From: Pegoplata infirma
Lineage: Eukaryota > Arthropoda > Insecta > Diptera > Anthomyiidae
NCBI GenBank assembly: GCA_963921195.1
Contig: OY992540.1
Coordinates: 172,269,896-172,333,895, forward strand
Reading direction: 5' to 3'
DNA length: 64,000 bases
The notes under the pieces were generated by a model. The model saw only the letters and a list, made by a program, of their open reading frames with translations. It did not search any database and was not told the DNA's origin. Below are positions 1 to 11,285 of the stretch, one piece after another. Each line of letters begins with the position of its first letter. The first letter of the stretch is position 1. The position numbers and the translations under genes were made by a program.

Positions 1-1106
1 TCCTCTAAAACGTATTATTTCTTACCTTTTTTTTAGATAATGTTATATATTTTTGGAAGATATTAATATTGGATCTTACCACAAGACAACAAAAAGTCTA
101 TTTTAACAAAAGTTTTATTTTAAATTTCAAATTTTCAGTACATTTTTTGAAAGTCGATTTTAAAAACAAAAACAATTTGTATGGATATAAAATTAAAAGC
201 TTATTTTAAATATATTTTTTTTTTTTTATGGTAAGGCTGATTATTTTTGATTTGAAGTCTCCATATATTTTGTTTAATAAAAAAAAATTATAACGAAAAC
301 AATTTTTTTTTTAGAGATGATATTTAAGAATGCTAGAGGTGACAAATTTTGGATTTTTCTATCGAGATTTCTTTCTCCCGTGAACGCACCTTTAAAGATG
401 TTTGTGGACTACATTACATGTTTTTTGCATAGCCCTGTAGAATATATTTTCTAAAGTATTTTGATCTTCTTGACACGAAACCGACATCAGAATAATTTTA
501 TTATATCACCCACTCGAGGTATAGGTCTTTGTATTTTTTTTGCAGATCAAGCCCATGAAAGTTCCATTTTTATTTTAAATAATTTTCGAATAAATTTCGC
601 TTAATAAACTTCGCTTAAAAACTGTTGTAACGGATTTTTTTATCAAAATTCTCTTAAATTTAGCTCTAGCTTAACCCAGTCGATATTTAATGATGAATTA
701 ATGTATAAACTGGATTATTACTTTATGGCAATCCTACGTACCTATGAAAAATTAATAGTTTTGTCACGGTTGTGGCAAGTTTTCCGACAGAAGGAATAGT
801 TTTAAGAAAATAAACAAAACAATATATTGAAAATACAATAATTTTACAACCTTTTTCATCTTTAGCAAGATGCAACATTTGTGTTTGACAGTTTTTCATT
901 TAATTGGTTTGTTTATGTGTTTTTTGGTTTTTAAAAAAGAAAAACTTAATACGTTCAACTATTGTATATTAGTTTGGAAACTGACATTATTGCATTTGTT
1001 TTTAAACTCAGATAAATAAAGTTTCGTGTTTTAGCGAAAGCATCTACTATTACTTATATTTTACAGCTTTGAACAACTACCATTTTTTTTTTGTTTTGTC
1101 CCGATA
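1..1106. other. AT-rich noncoding DNA, no feature recognised
   Basis: The stretch is dominated by A and T runs. I see no open frame with family resemblance, no convincing terminal inverted repeats and no tandem array here. Confidence 0.5.
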
Positions 1107-1110
1107 TACT

Positions 1111-2529
1111 CACGGTGAACCTCAGCGATGTTCAGGTTGAACTTTAGTGTCGACGAAAAGTGTAAGCGCAGTTCGATTTCTACAAGATTAAATGTCACAA
1201 AACTGTTAACAGCGAAATCGTAGCTGCTCGCATTCGCGAGATAACGCGAAATTAGTGTTTTTGTATTTTTTAAAATATTGACATTGAAGTTTTTTAAATA
1301 TTTTCAAAAACTGAGTATACAGTTCTAATTGTACTTGTTTAAAGGTCACAAAACAGTAAACATCAAAATCCTATCTTCTTTAGTTCGCGAAAAATCGCGA
1401 AATTAATTTCTTGCTGTTTTTGTTTTCGTTTTTTATCTTTAGATAGGTTTCTTTAAAATTTCGTAAAAACATGGAATGCAGTTTTACTTGTGCTTGATCA
1501 AAGGTCACACAGCTGTTGACATCGAAATTGTATGTGTTAAATTTCGCGAGATATCGCGTAATTATATAATTTTTTTTTTATAATTTATTTTTTTAAAAAC
1601 CGGTTCTTTAGAAATAATAAAAAATAAGTGGAATGATGTTTGATTTGAGCATGTTGGAAGAAATTAAAACTTCCCACAAAAAAATTATAGCTGCTCACTT
1701 TCGCGAGAAATAGCGAAAAACAGCTTTTTGGGGGTATTTTTGTTTTGATTAATAAAAGAAGTTTCTTTAACATCGTTGAAAAACACGAAATGCAGTTTGA
1801 TTTGCTATTGATTAAAGGTGATAAGGCTGTTAACATTTAAATTCTAGCTGTTCAACTCTTCGAGATATCGCTAAAAAACTCGCTAAACTACTATTTATTC
1901 ATTACTTTGTGTTATTTTTGGTCTGTAAAAACATTTACTTCAATTAATGACAAAAATTCGGTATGCAGTTTGAATTCGAGGTTATTAAAGTTGACAAAAC
2001 TGCAAGCATAAAAATTATAGCTGATCAATTTCCCGAGAAAATGCAAAATTACTGTTCAAGCTTTAATATTAATTAATTTATTTTTTCTTTAGTGTCTAAA
2101 AAAAAGAAAAAATCAAGAAACGACAAATATATTGTATGCAGTTTAAATTTTATGGCTAAAGGTAGTAAAACTACTCAAATCAATATCTTGACTGCTAATT
2201 TACGCGAAAAATATTTTTTTTATTTTTTTATTTTTATTTTTGCGATTTCTCGCGAAATTGATAAGGTATGATTTCGATGTTAACTGTTTTGTAACCTGTA
2301 AATAAATACAATTAAAACTGCATGCACAGTTTTTGAAGACATTTAAAAAACTTCATTGACAAAATTTTAGAAAATACATAAACACTAATTTCGCGATATC
2401 TCGCGAATGCGAGCAGCTACGATTTCGCTGTAAACAGTTTTGTGACATTTAATCAAGTAGAAATCGAACTGCGTTTACACTTTTCGTCGACACTAAAGTC
2501 GAACCTAAACATCGCTAAGGCTCACCGTG
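1111..2529. mobile_element. Foldback-type element with internal tandem modules and 4-bp TSD
   Basis: The left arm from 1111 (CACGGTGAACCTCAGCGATG) reappears in reverse complement ending at 2529 (CATCGCTAAGGCTCACCGTG). The arms match over about 250-300 bp each. The element is flanked by TACT at 1107-1110 and 2530-2533, which fits a 4-bp target-site duplication. The interior holds about seven direct copies of a module roughly 155-170 bp long. Each contains a 'GTCACAAAACTGTTAACATCGAAAT' like segment (degenerate) followed by TTCGCGAGAAATCGCGAAAT; they start near 1193, 1345, 1503, 1660, 1817, 1990 and 2160. Inverted copies lie near 2240-2300 and 2395-2450. There is no coding capacity, so it is a non-autonomous DNA element of unknown superfamily. 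Confidence 0.75.
1193..2215. repeat. ~157-bp direct tandem modules with TCGCGA-rich core
   Basis: Successive modules start near 1193, 1345, 1503, 1660, 1817, 1990 and 2160, giving spacings of about 152, 158, 157, 157, 173 and 170 bp. Each has a near-palindromic core of the type TTCGCGAGATATCGCGAAAT. The first copies are best preserved; the later ones decay. The array forms the left arm and loop of the surrounding foldback element. Confidence 0.65.
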
Positions 2530-2535
2530 TACTAT

Positions 2536-2720
2536 AAAAAAATTAACTAAAAATGTTGAAATTAACTAAATTTGAGAAAAAAAATGGTACTAATTTAGAG
2601 CCAAAGAGTTTTTCTTTAGTTTTAGTTCATAGTTTTCTTAAAAATAAGCAAAATAAAATAATTGAACATTTTGCATACACATTTGAGGGCTAGATTGAGG
2701 CCAGACCTCATTTGGGTGTT
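2536..2720 (+). repeat. Dispersed TTAACTAAA-family repeat, fragment
   Basis: The fragment begins AAAAAAATTAACTAAAAATG and runs through 'TTAGTTCATAGTTTTCTTA' to 'CAGACCTCATTTGGG'. The same order of blocks occurs at 60578-60810, and on the minus strand at 55970-56122. It starts only a few bases after the foldback element ends. Confidence 0.55.
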
Positions 2721-3697
2721 GAAATATGTCCAACAAAATTTTTGGAAAATTAGACATGGGTAAGGCGTGGCGCATCGGACATGAAGTTTATAAACTAATT
2801 ACACGAGGAAAAATGTGTCTTTTTATTCAATTTCGCAATTTTTTCGACATTTTGAGTAAAATTTAAATAAAAGGGGACAGAATTGTGATTTGGAGTAAAA
2901 TGTGTCTTTAATAGGGCTACCAATCGAGTAATCCCCGAAAAATCTGATTTTCAATCCCAGTATTTTCGGAATTCAAATTTTTTTTAATATTTTTTATTAT
3001 TTTTACACATTTTTTTAATAATTTTTATAAAATATGAATTTTGTGGAACAAAATAAAAAAAATCGACGAAAATTATGTCTGTTACCATTTTTTTGTGGAG
3101 GCAAAAGTTGAACTGATTGCAAAATGTAAAGCTTGCAAAAAATTCTAAAAACTAATACATCTTAACTCTTACACTGTTTTAATTTTGATTTTTTTAAAAC
3201 AACATATCCATCACTGGATTCTGACACACACTCAGCCACACTCACGCAATCGACTCAATCACTTACGCACATTTTTTTTTACTCAAGCTCACTCACTATT
3301 CGCGTACAAGAAAGCACAAAAGAGAACAAAAAAGTGTTTACCCGCATGCAGGGCTCACGCCAGATTAAATCACGCTTACGCGTGAGGTACGCGAACTATA
3401 CTCACGATATAAAATTTTTTACCAAAAATATTTTTCTTGCTAAAAATTGTAAAATAACAAATAAATTTTTAATAAAAAAAATTAAATCACGCAAGCTCCA
3501 GCAAAAAAATAAGTCACTTATCAAAAACTCGACTCACAAATAACTAACGTAGATTTTTTCAACTCATACTCACTCAATATTATGTGATTGAAATGGAAAT
3601 CACTTACGTTCCCACGAGATTCACATGAATCACGCAATTACTTGAATAAGGTAAAGCAGCTAAAAGTTGATAACGATGAGAAACGACGAAAGCACAC
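2721..3697. other. AT-rich noncoding DNA with CACTCAC-rich patch
   Basis: No gene is supported. Positions 3220-3620 are rich in ACTCAC and CACGCAA words. This resembles the 'CACGTGATT...GTGAGTG' text near 24000-24060 and 25230-25330, which suggests a shared low-complexity repeat. The two short open frames here are composed of this repeat and have no family resemblance. Confidence 0.4.
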
Positions 3698-4244
3698 TGG
3701 GCCAGCATGATCCAATTCCGGCCAAAAGTCTTTATCGTTGTTGGATCCGTCTGAAAATTTAATTCTAGAGGAGTTCGAGGTCGCTGATTTCAAAATTTAG
3801 CAAAAAAAAAAAAATCAAAATGGCGGATCCAATATGGCGGACAATTTTTTTTGAAATTGTCCGATTAAACTCAAATTTTGTTTTATGCGGGTCTGGGAGT
3901 TGCTGAATATGAATTGTTACTCCGAATTTTGAAAAACAAAATGGCGGACTAAATATGATTCTTAAAGTTTAAAGAATGATCAAACTCCGGCCAAAAGTCT
4001 TTATCATTGTTGGATCCGGCTGAAGATGTGCTTCTAGAGTATTTCGGGGTCACTGATTTTAAAATTTAACTAAAAACTAAAAAAATCAAAATGGCGCATC
4101 CAATATGGCGGATATATTTTTTTAATAATTGTCCGATTTAACTCAAATTTTGTTTTAAGGGGGTCTTGGAGTTACTGAATCAGAATTACTGGCGTGAATT
4201 TTGAAAAACAAAATGACGGACAAAATATGCTTAGTAAAGTTTGT
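3698..4244 (+). repeat. Tandem pair of ~265-bp units (GGCCAAAAGTCTTTATC family)
   Basis: Unit 1 (about 3712-3960) and unit 2 (about 3980-4244) share the blocks CCGGCCAAAAGTCTTTATC, GTTGGATCCG, 'TCAAAATGGCG...CCAATATGGCGGA', 'ATTGTCCGATTTAACTCAAA' and 'GAATTTTGAAAAACAAAATG' in the same order. A third, more diverged unit lies at 7240-7440 and contains 'AACAATATGGCGGCTAGA'. The array was therefore probably continuous before the element at 4247-7205 inserted. Confidence 0.7.
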
Positions 4245-4739
4245 TACACACAAAAAAAAATCGAGGTAATATTACCTAAAACTATAGTATAAAAATACCT
4301 TAGTGCCAGGCAAACGGGGCATTTGCTAAGTTAAAAGGTAATGTTACTTAAAAGCTAAGGTAATTCCTATGTTCGAAAATTTATTCTGGTTGACAGAAAT
4401 ATACCTTAACTTTTTAGGTAAAATAGCATTGATAAATAGGTAATCTGCAGACAAGCATTAGTGGCTTAGCAAGGTTACTAACATGAATTGTAAACTTTTG
4501 AAATATTTCATAAATAATAAATAAATAAAAAATAAAAAAAATATTACGTAAATAATTTGGTAGTATTACCTTGCATTAGTAATGGCATTTTTACACCATT
4601 TCCTTTCAAAATTTAAATAAAAAATACGAAAAGTTTATTATTTTTAATTTGTTTTATATTTTTATTTTTTTAATGTCTTAAATTTTAAAGAAAAGTTATT
4701 TATATAGAAAAATTATCTATTCTAATACACTTATTAAAT

Positions 4740-6660
4740 AGAAAAATTTTAAGATTCTGAGATATTTTAAGACTCTGAGACATTTTTTATATAAAAATCT
4801 TAGAATTTTTCTATAGAAAAAATATCTCAGAATCTGAGATTTTTTCTATAGAAAAATGTCTCAGAGTCTAAAATTTTTCTAGAGAAAAATGTGTTAGAAT
4901 CTGAAATTTTTTATAGAAAAATGTCTCAGAATCTGAGATTTTTTCTATAGAAAAATGTCTTAGAATCAGAAATTTTTTCTATAAAAAATGTCTCAGAATC
5001 TGAGATTTTTTCCATAAAAAAATGTCGCAGAATGTGATATTTTTTCTTTAGAAAAATGTCTCAGAATCTCAGATTTTTTCTATAGAAAAATGTCTCAGAA
5101 TGTGATATTTTTTCTATAAAAAAATGTCTCAGAATGTGATATTTTTTCTATAGAAAAATGTCTCAGAATCTGAAATTTTTCTATAGAAAAATGTCTCAGA
5201 ATCTGAGATTTTTTCTATAGAAAAATGTCTCAGAATCTCAGATTTTTTCTATAGAAAAATGTCTCAGAATCTGAGATTTTTTCTATAGAAAAATGTCTCA
5301 GAATGTGATATTTTTTTTATAGAAAAATGTCTCAGAATGTGATATTTTTTCTATAGAAAAATGTCTCAGAATCTGAGATTTTTTCTATAGAAAAATGTCT
5401 TAGAATCTCAGATTTTTTCTATAGAAAAATATCTCAGAATTTGAGACTGTTTATAGCAAAATGTCTCAGAATCTGACATTTTTTTTATAGCAAAATGTCT
5501 CAGAATCTGAGATTTTTTTCTATAGAAAAATGTCTCAGAATCTGAAATTTTTTTCTATAGAAAAATGTCTCAGATTCTGAGATTTTTTCTATAGAAAAAT
5601 GTCTCAGAATCTGAAATTTTTTCTATAGAAAAATGTCTCAGAATCTGATATTTTTTCTATAGAAAAATGTCTCAGAATCTGAGATTTTTTTTCTATAGAA
5701 AAATGTCTCAGAATCTGAGGTTTTTTTATAGAAAAATGTCTCAGAATCTGAGATTTTTTCTATAGAAAAATGTCTCGGAACCTGAAATTTTTTCTATAGA
5801 AAAATGTCTCCAAATCTGAAATTTTTTCTATAGAAAAATGTCTCAGAATCTGAGATTTTTTCTTTAGAAAATTGTCTCAGAATCTTAGATTTTTTCCATA
5901 GAAAAATGTCTCAGAATCTCAGATTTCTTCTATAGAAAAATATCTCAGAACTTGAGACTGTTCTATAGAAAAATGTTTCAGAATCTGAGTTTTTTTCTAT
6001 AGAAAAATGTCTAAGAGTCTGAGATATTTTCTATTCAAAAATGTTTCAGAATCTGAGAATTTCCCTATAGAAAAAATCTGTCAGAATCTGAGAATTTTTC
6101 TATAGAATAAATGTATCAGAATGAGATTTTATCGATACAAAAATGTGTCACAAAATGTCTATAGAAAAATTCTCAGATTCTGAAACATTTTTTCTATAGG
6201 GAAACTCTCAGATTCTGAGAGATTTTTGAAAAGAAAATATCTCAGACTCTAAGACATTTTTCTATAGAAAAAATCGCAGATTCTGAGACGATTTTCTATA
6301 GAAAAATCACAGATTCTGAGACATTTTTTCCTATAGAAAAATTCTCAGATTCTAAAAATTATTTTCTATTGAAAAATTCTCAGAATCTGAGATATTTTTT
6401 CTATTGAAAAATTAAAAAATTCTGAGATATTTTTTCTATTGAAAAATTCTCAAATTCTGATATATGTTTTCTATACAAAAATTCTTAGATTCTGAGAAAT
6501 TTTTTCTATAGAAAAATGCTCAGATTCTGAGATATTTTTTTATAGAAAAATTCTCAGATACTGAGATATTTTGCTATAGAAAAGTTCTCAGATTTAGAAA
6601 AATTGTCTTTGAATTTGAGAACTTTTCTATAAATAAATGTCTCAGATTCTATGAAATTTT
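4740..6660. repeat. Minisatellite of ~33-35 bp bipalindromic units
   Basis: More than fifty head-to-tail units alternate two self-complementary boxes, TTTTTCTATAGAAAAA and TCTCAGAATCTGAGA. The best-preserved part is about 4880-5900. From about 6130 the spelling shifts to TCTCAGATTCTGAGA and AAAAATTCTCAG forms, which is the same unit read on the other strand. Variants such as CTCAGAATGTGATA recur in neighbouring units, suggesting higher-order or gene-conversion amplification. There is no unique spacer sequence, so it is not a CRISPR-like array. Confidence 0.9.
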
Positions 6661-7119
6661 GTACCATTATATCATTATAATTTAGAAACAATCGAATTTA
6701 AAAAATTGCGTGTAAAAACTTAGACATTCCATGCAAGCACTTGTTTTCTAATTCTTGATGACTTCTTCCCACCATAATTTTCCTAGAATTGCAATTCGCG
6801 ATATCTAAAAAAAAACATTAAAATTATTAAATTTACTCTTTTTACGAATAAATTAAATAATAAAATTACCTTTTCTTACATAATTTGTTGCGAATTGTTA
6901 ATTTCCATCTGTTGTATTGCGTTGAAAAATAATGAAAATATATGTTGAAAAATTTTGATGTTTGTTTTATTTTTATTTAATTTCAAATTATTGTCAACAA
7001 ATTTTTCGAAGTTCTACCTAAATTGAAAGGTAAAAACTGCATAGCTAATAGGTATTTAAATTACATAGTGCTAAGGTAATATGCCTTATATTTTTAAATT
7101 CATAGAAAAAATAAATACC

Positions 7120-7205
7120 TATGCCAGCTAAGGTGTTATTACCTCGATTATTTTTTTGTGTGTATGCCAGCTAAGGTGTTATTACCTCGATTATTTTTTT
7201 GTGTG
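7120..7205. repeat. 43-bp tandem duplication of the element's right terminus
   Basis: The block beginning TATGCCAGCTAAGGTGTTAT and ending TTTTTTTGTGTG occurs twice without a gap, at 7120-7162 and 7163-7205. Both copies end in GTGTG followed by TA, so the element has two consecutive right ends. Confidence 0.9.
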
Positions 7206-7239
7206 TACAAGTAATTAAAAAACAGTTTTATTCCTTTTC

Positions 7240-7440
7240 TTTGTTGAAGCTAGCTGAAAGTGTGGCCTACTAAATTTCCGGGTCTGTTATCTTAAAGTCG
7301 AACTGATAAAACTTAATATGTCGGAAACAATATGGCGGCTAGATTTTTTAACTTTGTCTGATCTAACTAAAAATTAGTTTTAAGGGTATTAAGAGTGTCT
7401 GAAGCTAAATCTACGCACATAATTTTTATATATATATTTT
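7240..7440 (+). repeat. Third, diverged unit of the 3.7-kb tandem family
   Basis: Blocks matching the units at 3712-4244 appear in the same order: a GGCC-containing start, an 'AACAATATGGCGG' box, 'TGTCTGATCTAACTAAAA' and a 'TTTTAAGGG...' segment. The unit is separated from the other two by the inserted element 4247-7205. Confidence 0.55.
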
Positions 7441-7747
7441 TTTTATTTTTGATATAAATATGAAAATGGTGTGACTTAGTTTCAGAAAAGCTTTTGGAAA
7501 TGGTGACGACAAATTATTCACTTTTTTTTCTATATTTTGGAAATTCAATAAAAAATCTTTGAATTTAATTGCAAATGGTGTAACTGATATTTTCCAAAAT
7601 TCTACAAAAAAAAACTAGAAATGTAGATATTTTTTTTCCTACACTTAAGGCACTCTCTGACGATAAAAAAAAAACTAATCAAGCCGTAAAACATTATTTT
7701 GGGTTAAATTATTTTTTTTTAACAAATCTCGGACCATTGCATATATA

Positions 7748-7976
7748 CACCCAAAAAAAAAAGTGGGTATTCAATACTAAAAATTTAACTAATTTTAGTC
7801 CAAAAGGACCTAGTGCAGAAATTGGTAACCAATACTAAAATTTTTAACTAATACTAGTCAAAATCAGTAAAAATTACTAATTTTAGTACTTTGAAGATAC
7901 TAAAATAAGTAACTAATTAGTAAATTTGGGTACAATATCACTTACTAAACCTTTTACTGTAGAATTATTTTGAGTG
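7748..7976. mobile_element. Small TA-flanked MITE
   Basis: The ends CACCCAAAAAAAAAAGTG and (reverse complement of the right end) CACTCAAAATAATTC form a short imperfect inverted repeat. TA lies outside both ends (7746-7747, 7977-7978). The interior is built of ACTAATTTTAGT-like words in both directions. There is no coding capacity. Confidence 0.55.
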
Positions 7977-8868
7977 TAGCTGCAATTTTGCCATTTATCA
8001 TTTATCGAGCAAGTTTGGGCAACTTTTTTTAAAATATATGGATCCATTCTATAGAAGAAAAAATATAGACTGATTGTATCGAACTGAGGATCGCTGAGGA
8101 CTTTTTCGGCGCAAAGTAAATAACTAAAAAAATCATAGCTATTTTCACAAAAGCGCGAATTGCTGTCAGGAAAATAAGTTCTATTTTTTCATATTATTTT
8201 CGTTACAAAGGCTAATATATAAGGGTGAACCCTGCAAATCAAAAGTTGATCATTAGCAATAGAAATGTGTAAAAAAAATAAAAAAGTATCTCCACTTACA
8301 AATTTTTTTATTCAACTTTTTCAACTTTGAAGACCTGTAAAAGGAAATGGTGTAGTTGGATGATAAAGATAAGTTCAGGAAACTAGCTCCTATATGTGTC
8401 CAACAAATTGGTATAGATATTTTTTGAGAAATTAAATATAACGACTTTTGGCCGGAAATCGATCTGGCTGACCCTGTGTGGAAAGGTAAGAAAGATAACC
8501 GAATAAGGATATCCTTCACTGGAGAAATCTCTACATTTGCTGAATTTCACAACTTCAACAGAACTTAGCAAATCTTTACGAACGCGTGGATTTGCCAAAA
8601 TAACAAAAAATACTGAAATTTTTTAAAAATGACGAAAATTTTCAAAAAATTCCGGGATTCGAAATATTCCGAAAATCCCCGATCCGATATTCCGAAAATC
8701 CCCGAATCGGGATACTGAAAGGTTTTCTTCAATGCCGAACTGTAGAAAAAATTTATTATGTATAATGCGATGTCATGCAAAAATTGCTAAATTTTACAAT
8801 GTTTGACCATGCCTTTCTCGCTCATTTTTCAAAAAAAAATTTTGTTCTTCGATTTTTTAGTTCATTTT
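7977..8868. other. Noncoding DNA, nothing recognised
   Basis: Several short open frames here overlap on both strands and resemble no family. At 8650-8725 a short palindromic patch repeats 'ATTCCGAAAATCCCCGA' twice. I see no inverted-repeat boundary. Confidence 0.4.
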
Positions 8869-9977
8869 CATTTCATGAAAATATGTCCATTACGACCACC
8901 CCCAAAAACGCAAGTGTGCCAAAATGGCAGCGGTTTGAAAATTTTCGGATTGGTGGTCGGAGGGTAGTAGGGTAAAATTGCTAACTTCTGAACCAGTGGT
9001 CGGACTTCTTTGTTTTTACTAAATAATAATACTAAATTATAATACCGTTTCAAACGGTATTATAAAGGTATTGACCTATATTTCGAAAACGAACCGGTAG
9101 AAACACAAAGTGATACATTTAAAATTCTAGAAATTTCATCAGCTTTCAGAATTGCTTTTGAAAATGTCCATATCTTTATTGGTTGCGGTACAATAGCCAA
9201 ATACCGTTATTATAGGTGGGTATCGGTTGCCAACCCTGGTTTTTAGGCTTGTTGGAAAGGTCGTTGGGAGACCTTTCAGAGCTTTAAAAAAAAATTGGAA
9301 AAAAAGACATAGGAACGTGCACATAACCTCAATTTGCTTAGCCAGATGGCAGGTAACTTATGTTTTTTTTTTCTCTTAAAATATAACCCTTCCTCTTACC
9401 TTTCCAAAATACCCTAAACGAAGCCCAGAGGTCTCACTGTTCCAAAGTTATAACCATTTGACTGAAATGCAAACATTTTGTTTTTGGTTTTGGAGGAGAA
9501 ATAATAGTAAACATTCATTTGTTTTTATAAATTAACACGTTTAAGATTTTATTTTATTAAAATTGTTGGCAGTCAAATGGTCATAACTTTGGAACGGTAA
9601 GACCTCTGGGCTTCTTTTAGGGCACTTTAGAAATGTAGAGGTAGGGCTATCTTTTAATAGAAGAAAAAACATAAGTTACCTACCTTCGGGCTGAGCAAAT
9701 TGATGATATGTGCACGTTCTTATGTCTTTTTTCCATTTTTTTTAAAGCTCTGTATCTTGGCGAGTTCATTTTTTTTATTTTTTTTTTGTTATTGGTTCTG
9801 AAAGGTCTCCCAACGACCTATCCAACAAGCCTAAAAACAAAGAAGTCCGACCACTGGTTCAGAAGTTAGCAATTTTACCCTACTACCCTCCGACCACCAA
9901 TCCGAAAAAAAACCGCTGCCATTTTGGCACACTTGCGTTTTCGGGGGTGGTCGTAATGGACATATGTTCATGAAATG
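8869..9977. mobile_element. Long inverted-repeat (foldback) element
   Basis: The left arm 8869-9474 begins CATTTCATGAAAATATGTCC. It matches the right arm 9570-9977 in reverse complement (GGACATATGTTCATGAAATG at the outer edge). Shared blocks include 'ATTACGACCACCCCC', 'GGTGGTCGGAGGGTAGTAGG', 'AACTTCTGAACCAGTGGTCG' and 'CCCAGAGGTCT'. The loop is about 95 bp. The left arm contains a 220-bp insertion (9019-9238) absent from the right arm. No open frame is supported and no clear target-site duplication is seen. Confidence 0.75.
9019..9238 (-). mobile_element. 220-bp insertion with 7-bp TSD, hAT-like terminus
   Basis: Aligned to the uninterrupted right arm, the left arm is broken by 220 bp. The break is flanked by GTTTTTA at 9012-9018 and 9239-9245. 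Read on the minus strand the insertion starts CAGGGTTGGCAACCGATACC, which is reminiscent of hAT-type ends. No matching inverted repeat is visible at the other end, so it may be a solo or truncated terminal fragment. It contains a palindrome AATACCGTTTCAAACGGTAT near 9041-9060. Confidence 0.6.
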
Positions 9978-10527
9978 ATCCAAGGAATACGCTGGTAAAA
10001 TTCGGCGGGTCGTGACTGAATCACCCTGTATAGGTCGATAAAAGCTTTGTAAGTTTGACTTTTAGCCAACCACCTTTTTTTTTGTTGTACGTTTGAAATG
10101 ACAAGCTCCATATGTAAATCATCTTGTTTAAAATCTGTACTGTTTTAAAATATGATTTCAATAAATTCATATAAATAAAAAAAAAATATAATAATAATCT
10201 CATTTACACGTATTGTTTGAAATACTTATGTATGCTCTCATGAATAAGTTTGTAGTATATATTAAAATACATATAACCAAACCGATATTGCATGCATATA
10301 TGGTATTACTGTCATTATTGACATATAAATTCAACATAAATAAAACAGAAACACCAACCAAAAAAATTAAGAAATTATATAGAAAATAAAATATTAAAAC
10401 ACACACAGAATCATATATACTTTGCAGGGCGCCCAGCTCTTATACCAAAAAATTATCTTTAAATGAATGCGGTGGACTTTGCTAATACAAGCTTATAAAA
10501 AGTATTTATGCCTTCGGTCACAACGTG
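9978..10527. other. AT-rich noncoding DNA, nothing recognised
   Basis: Two short minus-strand frames (10021-10203 and 10200-10406) lie here. The second is hydrophobic, but that is expected of AT-rich sequence read by chance. No promoter, repeat boundary or family match is seen. Confidence 0.4.
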
Positions 10528-10531
10528 GTAT

Positions 10532-10723
10532 TGTAGTGACGTACTTTAACCCCGACATTATTTTATAACACTTGTTTAAATTTTATAATTTTGTTGATCG
10601 TTTTCAACTTTTTGTTTTTGGTCAAATTCATTTTTATAATTTTCAATTCAGAAAATATTTTGACTTCAATAAATGAAATACAATTTTGTTAACTGTTGAA
10701 CTAAAAAAATTATTGCAACTAAA
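10532..10723 (+). repeat. 5' LTR
   Basis: The LTR runs from TGTAGTGACGTACTTTAACC to TATTGCAACTAAA. The AGTGAC start resembles 17.6/297-group LTRs as I remember them. The 3' LTR differs chiefly by a 6-bp duplication, TGACGT, near its start. Confidence 0.85.
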
Positions 10724-10724
10724 T

Positions 10725-10740
10725 TGGCGATCTTTGCCAG
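10725..10740 (+). other. Candidate primer-binding site
   Basis: TGGCGATCTTTGCCAG directly follows the 5' LTR. TGGCG is a common start for tRNA 3'-end complements in Gypsy-group elements. The tRNA species cannot be assigned from here. Confidence 0.5.
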
Positions 10741-11285
10741 CTCTAAGATTTGTTTGATCAACATATTTAATTAATTTGAGCGTGGTGCTGTTAAGAAACA
10801 CCGTTACTAATAATTTGGAAAATATTGCATTGTGAAGCCTAGAATCACGATTTCTGTTGTGCTAAATAAATTTATTTCCTTCAAATACGTAAAGATACGC
10901 CTATGCAATTGTTATTAAATATTGGTCCAGATTATTGTGTGAATTCCAGGAAGCCTAACATCTAAAACTTATCAACTTATTACATATTTCCTCCAACTGC
11001 ATTTTGAATGTACATCGTTTAACGCTTAAGATTAGCAACGTACTATATTATACAAGTTTGGTGTCATCAATGAAATTCTACGATTTAAGATTTGTGTAAA
11101 CTTTAATCAAGAAGCTGATTTCAAGATTTGGATCAATTTGAATTTAAGGATTGGAACGATAAGTTTTTATTATTTCATACGCATTTTTATTTATTTATAT
11201 TTAATTTATTACACATATGTAGTTAGATAATTTTGATTTTATTTTTCGCGGAATATAATTTTGATTTTGTAAACGTCATTACATT

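Larger units (their letters stand above)
4247..7205. mobile_element. TA-flanked inverted-repeat element carrying a minisatellite
   Basis: The left end reads CACACAAAAAAAAATCGAGG and the right end is its near reverse complement (CCTCGATTATTTTTTTGTGT). TA lies immediately outside both ends (4245-4246 and 7206-7207), as for Tc1/mariner-like insertions. Just inside each end, subterminal words such as GGTAATATTACCT and 'AAGGTAATATGCC' recur. The centre is almost entirely the minisatellite at about 4740-6660. There is no ORF, so it is a non-autonomous, MITE-like element enlarged to about 3 kb. It interrupts the tandem family at 3698-4244 and 7240-7440. Superfamily assignment rests only on the TA site and is inference. 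Confidence 0.7.

Noticed and set aside
3185..3543. His- and Lys-rich short ORFs
   Set aside because: They consist of CACTCAC-type low-complexity sequence with no independent coding evidence.
4740..6660. CRISPR-like regular repeats
   Set aside because: Units are contiguous tandem repeats without unique spacers, inside a eukaryotic transposable element. No cas genes are present.
10021..10406. Small hydrophobic membrane protein genes (minus strand)
   Set aside because: Hydrophobic residues are expected from AT-rich codons. There is no family match, supporting context or conserved start.
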